Positions 35,475 to 42,351 of a stretch of 64,000 nucleotides of DNA are shown here, in pieces. Location of the stretch: contig DATGIL010000013.1 in the NCBI GenBank assembly GCA_035295745.1, forward strand, positions 118,411 through 182,410. The letters are read 5' to 3'. The notes under the pieces were generated by a model, which ran no database searches, was not told the origin of the DNA, and saw nothing but the letters and a program-made list of their open reading frames with translations. The position numbers were made by a program, and so were the translations under genes. Every line of letters starts with the position of its first letter. The stretch's first letter is position 1. Origin of the DNA: JAIQFL01 sp035295745 (GTDB lineage: Bacteria; Acidobacteriota; Terriglobia; Bryobacterales; Bryobacteraceae).

Positions 35475-37580
35475 CTATCGCAGATCGCCGACGTAAATAT
35501 TCGCCTCAAACGCATTATATTCAAACGCCACCTGATTATTCTTCGGCGACCAGGTAGGGTAGCGCACAAAGGACGATTGAGAGGTGAAGTGTGTCAATTG
35601 ATGGACCTGCCGCGTCGAACGCGAGACCCAATAGATGTTCCAGACGCCATCTCGCAGGCCGGCGAATGCGATCCGCTCGCCGTCGGGCGACCAACTATGC
35701 GCCCAGGACTCCACTGGGTCGTTCACCAGCGTCTGAATCTCTCCGCCGTCGGCTGGAACGATCACCAGCCGGGTGACGTTTTGGACCCGCTCCTGCGCCG
35801 CGATCCATCGGCCGTCCGGCGACCATGCCGGGAAACCGATGCTTCTCCCAGCCGGTGTGATGGTTCGCTGCGTTCCGAGGCGGAGATCTTCCACTACCAA
35901 TTGGTAGTTGTCGGGCGTCCCGAAGTGGGCCACCAGCCGAGTGCCATCCGGCGAGACGCGAATCTGCGTGACCTTGTCGAAGTCGAATTTCGTATTGAGC
36001 GGCTTGGGGGGACCTTGCAGCGCCGACAGAACGTACTCACCCGAGTGGCCGACTGAGGTCACGTAACCGCAGACCAGTTCCTTGCCGAACCAGTCGGGGT
36101 CGAAACTATTCTGCCCCGGAGGGCTGATTGGCACCGTTGCGGTTCCATCGGCATTCGCCACCATCACCATCACGTTGGATCCCTGGCGCGAGGAGGTGTA
36201 CGCCAGGCGGGAGCCGTCAGGCGAGAACACCGGGCTCGAATCGCGGAGGCTGTGGCCCTGTGTGAGCGCTATGGGCGCGCCGGTCTCCACTCCGGAAGCG
36301 TCGATCGGCACTGACCAGATCGCGCTCTGCACCATTTCCTGGCTGAAGGCCAACCGGGTTCCATCCGCAGAGATCGTCAAGTCGCGCGGCCAGGCCACAG
36401 TGGCGGCGCTCATTGCTTCCGGTGGTTGGGTGGTCCAGCCCCGGCCCACCCGCACCCTCCACAACCCCATCGGCTCCCGCCGCCCCGCGCCGACGAAGTA
36501 GAGGTAGGCCGAACTCTTACTAAAGGACGGGAAGGACACCACGTTCATGCCCATCTCCACCATGTGGTCGAGCGAGCCGGTCTGCGTATCGACGATCCAA
36601 GGCGCTTGCGCTGCAGTTTCGCCAGGAGCGGCGAAGATCACGTGCCTTCCGTCCGGCAACCAGCGCGGAAAATTGTGACCGCCGCGAGGGCTGCTGGGCC
36701 GCGTCAACACGCGCGGGGCCGAGCCATCCCGATCCACCAAAAACAGGGTGGAATTCCAAGTGCCCGATGCCTCGCGCACCGTCTTCACATTGGTCGAGCG
36801 ATAGACCAGAGTTCTTCCATCCGGCGACCAGTGCGGGTCGCTGCCTGAGTCCGTCAGATAGCGGGTGGGTCCGCCTGTAAGCGGAATTAGCCCGATTCCT
36901 CCCCGGACCTTGGCGACGAACGCCAGGTACTTGCCGTCAGGACTCCAGGCTGGCTGGATATTGTCTTGGCCATCGGTCGTGATCTGCCGCTCGACGCCGG
37001 TGGAGGAGAGTGAGCGCGTGTAGATCTCAAAGTGCCCGCTACGATTCGAGCTGTAAGCGAGCTCGGTACCGTCGGGCGAAAACGACGGCCAGAGGTCCGC
37101 TGCTGCTGAACTGGTGATCTGCTCGATTCGCTTCAGCGGCGAGCCCACCGATGGGGGCGCCCGGCGCGTCCACCACAGCATCAACAGGACTACCGCCGCA
37201 GTCGCCACCAGTGTCGTGGTCAAACGTCTGGCCGATGCGCCGGGAGCCACAGTTCGTTCCGTCAATTCGGGGATAAACCGGTACCCCGCCGTTGCCGCAG
37301 TCTCGATGAACCGCGGCGAGCGCGCCTGATCTCCCAATTGCTTGCGGATTTGCGCAATCACACGCGTGACCGCATTGTCCGTAACGAAAGCCCCATCCCA
37401 AATCTCCGCGATCAATTCGTCCTTAGGTACAACCCGGCCGCGGTGCTCGATGAGGTGAATCAGGACGCGAAGTGCTTTGGGTTCAAGGTCCACGGGTTGG
37501 CCGCCCCGCTCAACTTTCAGGCGGTTAACATCCACGCGGATATCTTCGAAAAGGTAAATCGGGGCCTTGGCCCGCTCCAT
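35475..37580 (-). CDS. Membrane-bound CadC-like regulator: OmpR-type wHTH, one TM helix, TolB-like propeller
   Basis: 701 residues from ATG 37580, preceded by GAGG; starts at 37613 or upstream are possible. Residues ~5-100 form an OmpR/PhoB-type winged helix (YLFEDIRVDVNRLKVERGGQ, LEPKALRVLIHLIEHRGRVV, VTDNAVTRVIAQIRKQLGD, AATAGYRFI). A TM helix (TTTLVATAAVVLLMLWW) follows, then PD40/TolB-type blades with repeated FSPDG/WSPDG motifs (WPSFSPDGTELAYSSN, QPAWSPDGKYLAFV, PAWSPDGRWIAA, HSWSPDGERIAF). Layout as in CadC: cytoplasmic DNA binding, periplasmic sensing. This design is frequent in Acidobacteria. It is divergent from the retropepsin-like gene (81 bp between starts), a candidate target. 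The signal sensed is unknown. Confidence 0.85.
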   Translation of the reverse strand: MERAKAPIYLFEDIRVDVNRLKVERGGQPVDLEPKALRVLIHLIEHRGRVVPKDELIAEIWDGAFVTDNAVTRVIAQIRKQLGDQARSPRFIETAATAGYRFIPELTERTVAPGASARRLTTTLVATAAVVLLMLWWTRRAPPSVGSPLKRIEQITSSAAADLWPSFSPDGTELAYSSNRSGHFEIYTRSLSSTGVERQITTDGQDNIQPAWSPDGKYLAFVAKVRGGIGLIPLTGGPTRYLTDSGSDPHWSPDGRTLVYRSTNVKTVREASGTWNSTLFLVDRDGSAPRVLTRPSSPRGGHNFPRWLPDGRHVIFAAPGETAAQAPWIVDTQTGSLDHMVEMGMNVVSFPSFSKSSAYLYFVGAGRREPMGLWRVRVGRGWTTQPPEAMSAATVAWPRDLTISADGTRLAFSQEMVQSAIWSVPIDASGVETGAPIALTQGHSLRDSSPVFSPDGSRLAYTSSRQGSNVMVMVANADGTATVPISPPGQNSFDPDWFGKELVCGYVTSVGHSGEYVLSALQGPPKPLNTKFDFDKVTQIRVSPDGTRLVAHFGTPDNYQLVVEDLRLGTQRTITPAGRSIGFPAWSPDGRWIAAQERVQNVTRLVIVPADGGEIQTLVNDPVESWAHSWSPDGERIAFAGLRDGVWNIYWVSRSTRQVHQLTHFTSQSSFVRYPTWSPKNNQVAFEYNAFEANIYVGDLR

Positions 37581-37661
37581 CACGAGAACCTCATATCGTT
37601 TGACGTCAATCATCACCAAGCCGTAACGACCCGAGGAGCCTCTCCCCCGTACGCTGCTTGC

Positions 37662-38498
37662 ATGATTGCTGTCTGGATGGGTGCTCTGCTGCTCCAAAAC
37701 GCGGCTTTCCTGGCCGAAGAGCTGGCGGGAAACAGGCTAACGGTTGTAAACGGCTATGCGGTCATTGAGGTGTCGATTGAAGGAAGGGGACCATTCCGGA
37801 TGATGCTCGATACAGGCGCGGCTTCGTGCTCCCTGAGTCCGGATGCCGCCAAAACCGCGCATCTCGCCCTGGATCATCGCGTTGTCTTGACCACAATAGT
37901 GGGGGAGCGGGTTGTGCCGGGAGCGAGCAATGCTCATCTTCGCATCGGGACATCCGAGGCGAGGGGAGTCGAAGTCCTGGCTATGGAACCCGACGCAGTC
38001 CGCGCCGCCATCGGACCGGTCGACGGGGTGCTGGGCCAGAGCTTCTTGTCGAAATTCCCTTATCTGATCGACTATCGCGACCAGCGCCTGTGGCTGGGAG
38101 CGGCGGCGGTTCGCCGGGCCCTCGACCTTCCGGCGGAAATCGGCGCGGAGCGATCGGAGGGCAGGGTGGTGGTCCCGGTCGCGATCGGCGCCGGCGTGGG
38201 TCCGTGGCGGCTGACCCTCGATAGTGGCGCGACAGCGATCGTATTGCGATGCGGCGGGCGGTGCCCGAAACTGCGCAAAGCTCGCAGCGGCGACCGAATT
38301 GTGACCAATGCGGGAAGTTCTGCCAGGGTGCGGCACGGCATGTTGCCAGCGGTGCGGGTGGGAGACAAAGTCCTGGAATGGGCGGAAGCGGCCCTGATCG
38401 ACGGGCCTGCATCCACTTCTGAGGACGGGGTGTTGCCCGCCAATTGGTTCTCGGCGGTCTTCGTAGACCCCGCGCGCAGCATCGTCCGATTAAGGTGA
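37662..38498 (+). CDS. Bilobed retropepsin-like aspartyl protease
   Basis: 278 residues from ATG 37662, directly before a signal-like segment (IAVWMGALLLQNAAFLAEEL). Two aspartic-protease-like halves are visible: GPFRMMLDTGAASCSLSP (DTG, residue ~48) and GPWRLTLDSGATAIVL (DSG, residue ~187); IGPVDGVLGQSFLSKFPYLI is the usual closing loop of the first half. Two half-sites in one chain allow an intramolecular active site without dimerisation. Exported retropepsin-like proteins of this kind are poorly characterised. The stop codon lies in an 18-bp tandem repeat. Confidence 0.75.
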   Translation: MIAVWMGALLLQNAAFLAEELAGNRLTVVNGYAVIEVSIEGRGPFRMMLDTGAASCSLSPDAAKTAHLALDHRVVLTTIVGERVVPGASNAHLRIGTSEARGVEVLAMEPDAVRAAIGPVDGVLGQSFLSKFPYLIDYRDQRLWLGAAAVRRALDLPAEIGAERSEGRVVVPVAIGAGVGPWRLTLDSGATAIVLRCGGRCPKLRKARSGDRIVTNAGSSARVRHGMLPAVRVGDKVLEWAEAALIDGPASTSEDGVLPANWFSAVFVDPARSIVRLR

Positions 38499-38536
38499 TG
38501 GGTCCGATTAAGGTGATGGGTCCGACTAAGGTGACG
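38484..38536. repeat. Three tandem copies of an 18-bp unit across two convergent stop codons
   Basis: GTCCGATTAAGGTGATGG occurs at 38484-38501 and 38502-38519, with a third diverged copy (GTCCGACTAAGGTGACG) at 38520-38536. The unit length is 6 codons. The first copy contains the TGA of the retropepsin-like gene, and the third contains the TAG of sua5 on the other strand. Confidence 0.9.
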
Positions 38537-39413
38537 CCATCCGCCGCAAGCGATCGATCACTCCGGCCCATTCCGGGGTTTCGGGGGGCTGCTCCACGGC
38601 GATCCAATCCAGTTGCTCGGCGTCCAGCCGATGCAGCATTTCATACAAACGTGCCGCGTAGCGTGCGGGGTTGCGCGGCATCTCGTGCCTGATCCGCAAC
38701 CGTGCCCCGTTACCAGCGGGCGGTTCCTCGCCACCTCGCAAGAGGTACAGAGGAGTCCGGGGCCGGTAGTGCCGCGGGTGCATGCCCGGCGAAGCGTGCG
38801 CGCCCTCTTCCGGACTACCAGCCACTTCCACCGGCCCGCCGATCATGGCCGCGATTTGCGGCAGCGGAATCACCCCGGGACGAAGCAGCACCGGCCAGTC
38901 CACAACTGAGAGCACCGTCGATTCGATACCGACCCGGGCGGGGCCGCCATCCAGCACGTAGTCGGCAAGCGCCTCGGGTATGTGCTGCGCTTTCGTCGGC
39001 GAGAGTTCGGTGAATCGATTGGCGCTGGGAGCGGCGATCGGCACTCCCGCGGCGCGAATCAGCGCCAATGCCAGCGGATGGTCCGGCATCCTCAGCCCGA
39101 CCGTGGGCAACCCCGCAGTCACAATGTCCGGGATCTCGGGCCGCTTCGACACCACCAAAGTAAGCGGTCCGGGCCAATAATGTTCAGCCAGAGTGATCGC
39201 CGGATCGGGCCATTCCAATGCCAGACTTTCAGCCATTTCCACGGAGTGTACGTGAACGATTAGCGGGCTGGTTCGCGGCCGCCCCTTGGCTTCGAAGATT
39301 CTTGCCACGGCCTTCTCGTCCAATGCATTGGCGCCGAGCCCGTACACCGTTTCGGTCGGAAATGCCACCAAGCCGCCGTCTCGAATCACTTGCGCTGCGC
39401 GTTCGACGCTCAC
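38526..39413 (-). CDS. L-threonylcarbamoyladenylate synthase, Sua5 type
   Basis: 295 residues from GTG 39413. Makes threonylcarbamoyl-AMP for the t6A37 modification of ANN-decoding tRNAs. The YrdC domain has VAFPTETVYGLGANALDEKA, AKGRPRTSPLIVHV (KxR nucleotide site), VGLRMPDHPLAL and APSANRFTELSPTKA. Residues beyond ~200 (HASPGMHPRHYRPRTPLYLL) form the Sua5-specific linker and C-terminal domain, which separates it from short TsaC. The start overlaps the prfB stop, so the two translation-related genes are coupled. Confidence 0.92.
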   Translation of the reverse strand: MSVERAAQVIRDGGLVAFPTETVYGLGANALDEKAVARIFEAKGRPRTSPLIVHVHSVEMAESLALEWPDPAITLAEHYWPGPLTLVVSKRPEIPDIVTAGLPTVGLRMPDHPLALALIRAAGVPIAAPSANRFTELSPTKAQHIPEALADYVLDGGPARVGIESTVLSVVDWPVLLRPGVIPLPQIAAMIGGPVEVAGSPEEGAHASPGMHPRHYRPRTPLYLLRGGEEPPAGNGARLRIRHEMPRNPARYAARLYEMLHRLDAEQLDWIAVEQPPETPEWAGVIDRLRRMASP

Positions 39414-40544
39414 TCCTGACTCTCGTCCTTATCGTCGCCCGCAATCTTACCCGTCTTCCGCCACACAAGCCAGGCGTGGATGAGCGGATCGAGGTCACCG
39501 TCGAGTACGCGATCCACGTCGCCCAGTGCCAGCTTGCTTCGCAGGTCCTTTACCAGCCTGTAAGGCGCGAGTACATAGTTGCGGATCTGGCTGCCGAAGT
39601 TGATCTCCAGCTTGGAGTCCTCAGTCTTGCGGGTCTCCTCGCGCTTCTTCTCCATCTCGTGTTCGTAGAGGCGCGCGCGCAGCTGCTTCATGGCGCTGTC
39701 GCGATTCTTGTGCTGCGACCGCTCGTTCTGGCACTGCACCACGATGCCGGTAGGAAAGTGCGTGATGCGCACCGCGGAATCGGTCATGTTGACGTGCTGC
39801 CCGCCGGCGCCTGACGAACGGAAGGTATCGATCCGCAGATCGTCCAGTTTGATGTCGATCTTGATCTCGTCATCCACCTGCGGATACACAAACACCGAGG
39901 CGAACGAGGTGTGGCGCCGCGCATTAGCGTCGAACGGCGAGATCCTGACCAAGCGGTGAACGCCGATCTCCGATTGCAACATGCCGTAAGCATTGTCGCC
40001 ATTTACTTCGAAGGTGGCCGATTTGATGCCGGCGCCTTCGCCCTCCAGCCGGTCGGTGATTACGGTCTGGAACTTCTCTCGTTCCGCCCAGCGAAGATAC
40101 ATGCGCAGCAGCATCTCAGCCCAATCCTGGCTTTCGGTACCGCCAGCGCCAGGATGGATCGTCATGATCGCGCTACGGGACGCATTTTCGCCCGAGAGCA
40201 GCATTGCAGTCTCCAGGCGCTCGAGCAGTTCGCCGTAGGACTTCATATCGCGCTCGAGGTCGCCTTGGACTTTCTCGCCTTCGCGCGCCAGTTCGAAGAG
40301 CGTATCGAGGTCATCAGTCATGCCGCGGATGCGGTCGTCGTTGGCGATGTGTTCTTCCAGGCGCTTCCGCTCCTGCATCACCTTCTGACTTTTCTCGGGT
40401 TGGCTCCAGAAATCGGGAGCGGAGATCTGCTCTTCGGTCTGGGTCAGTTTCTGTTTTTGGGCGGGAGCGTCAAAGATACCTCCGCACAGCCAAGGCTTGG
40501 TCGCGGAGGGGCTGATAAGCTCGTTCTAACTCTTCTAAGGTCAT
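39410..40544 (-). CDS. prfB: Peptide chain release factor 2, with programmed +1 frameshift
   Basis: A 24-codon zero frame starts at ATG 40544 (TLEELERAYQPLRDQALAVR and RYL) and stops at TGA 40470-40472. The main frame resumes one base later with DAPAQKQKLTQTEEQISAPD and runs to 39410, giving about 377 residues after +1 shift. The site CGGAGG-TAT-CTT-TGA-C matches the classical RF2 autoregulatory frameshift. RF2 features: SPF anticodon-like tripeptide in RISPFDANARRHTSF (reads UGA/UAA) and GGQ in SSGAGGQHVNMTDSAV. Because RF2 reads UGA, this gene and the UGA-Sec codon in selD compete for the same codon in this cell. Overlaps sua5 downstream. Confidence 0.96.
40469..40484 (-). promoter_or_regulatory. 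prfB programmed +1 frameshift site
   Basis: On the minus strand it reads CGGAGGTATCTTTGAC: an internal Shine-Dalgarno-like CGGAGG, then the slippery CTT-TGA-C. It differs from the E. coli site only in the Shine-Dalgarno part. Low RF2 activity lets the ribosome slip from CUU to UUU and skip the UGA. Confidence 0.95.
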
Positions 40545-40642
40545 GGGGGGTCGCTCTTTATCTTAGCAAAACAGACTGCGGGCCGCTTCAGGTGTCGATA
40601 TTTTCAACAGTGATAGGGCATCGGGAGAAGCTATCTTCGGTA

Positions 40643-40665
40643 AAACCTTGGATTTCTCAAGGTTT
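40643..40665. promoter_or_regulatory. Inverted repeat in the prfB / beta-helix divergent promoter region
   Basis: AAACCTTG and CAAGGTTT are perfect 8-bp arms separated by 7 bp, about 70 bp upstream of the 40734 gene and 100 bp from prfB. It may be an operator for the beta-helix gene or a small terminator-like hairpin; no T-run is present. Confidence 0.4.
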
Positions 40666-40733
40666 GCATGTATCCTTAACTTCTCAAGTACGACTTCACG
40701 ACTTCACACACACTTATTCACTCTGGAGCTCCG

Positions 40734-41654
40734 ATGCCTTCAAAAAGCTTACAACGTGCGATGTTTGGAATGATTTCGATGGCTGCGCTTTCTGGCGCAG
40801 CGTTTGGGCAAGCTACACGAACCTGGGTCTCCGGCGTAGGAGACGACGCAAATCCATGCAGCCGGACCGCCCCTTGCAAGACCTTTGCCGGAGCGATCTC
40901 CAAAACTGCCCCAGCCGGTGAGATCAATGTTCTCGATCCGGGAGGCTTCGGAGCGGTCACGATTACGAAATCGATCACCCTTCTTGCGGTCGGCTCACCC
41001 GCCGGAGTTCTGGTCTCCGGAACGAACGCGATCGTGATCGCCAACTCGAGCGGGTCTCCCATCTCCGTGACCATCCGAGGTCTCGATATCGACGGTTTGG
41101 GCACCGGACTCAATGGAGTTTTGGTCCAAGGTTCATCACCAGTCACGCTGCATCTGGAAAAGACGCAAATCTACGGTTTCACGACAAACGGCGTGACCGT
41201 TTCATCCGCGGGCGCCAACGTGACGGTGGCCGATTCGCGCATTTCCGGGTGCGCCGGCCTACTTAGCAATGGCATCAACGTCGACGGCACCAATGGCGCG
41301 GTGAACCTCAATGTGATCAACACGGAGATTCACGGCTGCCCGACCGCGTTGAACGTGACGGGTGGCGCGAAAGCGAATGTGCGCAACTCCGATCTCTCTC
41401 AAAACACCACCGGCGTTATGGCTGCTTCGAACCTCTCGGAAGTCATGCTCGATTCCGGTACCATCAGCTTCTGTACCACGGGCGTAAACGCGTCGGCGTC
41501 CGGAGCCACGATTCGTCTTAGTAACATGACGATCATGGATAACGGCACGGGGTTGGCCAGTGTTACTGGCGGCGCCGTGGTCTCATTTAGTAATAACCGC
41601 ATCAAGGCGAACACCATAAATGGCGCACCGACCTCGACGCTTTTCCTGAATTGA
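40734..41654 (+). CDS. Exported parallel beta-helix protein
   Basis: 306 residues. Signal peptide AMFGMISMAALSGAAFGQAT. The mature start is RTWVSGVGDDANPCSRTAPC followed by KTFAGAISK, a module that recurs in right-handed beta-helix proteins and has two conserved Cys. Repeating short units with N, G and V at regular spacing (TLHLEKTQIYGFTTNGVTVS, NLNVINTEIHGCPTALNV, ATIRLSNMTIMDNGTGLASV) are beta-helix rungs. Polysaccharide lyase folds look similar, but no catalytic residues are visible. It is followed by the PEP-CTERM gene 26 bp downstream. Confidence 0.8.
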   Translation: MPSKSLQRAMFGMISMAALSGAAFGQATRTWVSGVGDDANPCSRTAPCKTFAGAISKTAPAGEINVLDPGGFGAVTITKSITLLAVGSPAGVLVSGTNAIVIANSSGSPISVTIRGLDIDGLGTGLNGVLVQGSSPVTLHLEKTQIYGFTTNGVTVSSAGANVTVADSRISGCAGLLSNGINVDGTNGAVNLNVINTEIHGCPTALNVTGGAKANVRNSDLSQNTTGVMAASNLSEVMLDSGTISFCTTGVNASASGATIRLSNMTIMDNGTGLASVTGGAVVSFSNNRIKANTINGAPTSTLFLN

Positions 41655-41680
41655 CAAGATTTCTGTACGGAGGAACGACC

Positions 41681-42349
41681 ATGATGCAAGGTAACGACAT
41701 AAAAACCTGGATGGAGAAGCGGCTGGCGAGTTATGGAGCGATGTCTCTCGCCGTGGCCACGGGCTTTATGGCCACGCCCGCGCATGCAGGCACTTTGTTT
41801 ACCGACACCTCTGGCTGGAGCGGGAACACCACAGTCGACGGCGCCATTTTCTTCAATCCAATCGCGGGCACATTCAGCAAAACCAGCAACGGGGCCGCCT
41901 TCAAATTGTTCAGCGTCCCCGCCACCGCGAGCAGCGGGGCGCGGCTGGTCATCCAGCCGCTCCTGGGGTCCGCTGGCATCGCCAGCAACGGCGGACAATT
42001 CGCCAAGAAGTTCAGCTTCAGCAGCGCTGTTTCCACTGGAAATGCGGCCTTCGGCGGGATTGTGAGGCTGGAGGCGAGCGCGGGAACTTCCCACACGCCG
42101 GGTCCGCACCTGGGATTGTTCGGCTCCGGAGACAATGCCTATTTCGGCTTGGCTGAGGGTGGCAAGTTCGGATGGGGCCACGTCCAGATTCTAGACAACT
42201 ACCAGGCTGAGCTTCTCGGATTCGCGATTCAGCAGGACTCGGGAGTGCCCATCACGCCATCTGGTGTGCCGGAACCTTCCTCGCTGCTGTTGCTGGCGCT
42301 GGGCGCGGCCGGAATCGCCACATATCGAAATAAAACTACAGGCAAGTAG
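41681..42349 (+). CDS. PEP-CTERM sorted exported protein
   Basis: 222 residues from ATG 41681, 8 bp after GGAGG. N-terminal signal ASYGAMSLAVATGFMATPAH (cleavage after AHA). The C-terminus has the PEP-CTERM signal: GVPEPSSLLLLALGAAGIAT followed by Arg/Lys, the target of an exosortase that cuts and anchors or releases proteins together with exopolysaccharide. No exosortase gene is in the window. The middle is Ala/Gly/Ser-rich without a known domain. It ends 2 bp before the fusion gene. Confidence 0.8.
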   Translation: MMQGNDIKTWMEKRLASYGAMSLAVATGFMATPAHAGTLFTDTSGWSGNTTVDGAIFFNPIAGTFSKTSNGAAFKLFSVPATASSGARLVIQPLLGSAGIASNGGQFAKKFSFSSAVSTGNAAFGGIVRLEASAGTSHTPGPHLGLFGSGDNAYFGLAEGGKFGWGHVQILDNYQAELLGFAIQQDSGVPITPSGVPEPSSLLLLALGAAGIATYRNKTTGK

Positions 42350-42351
42350 AT

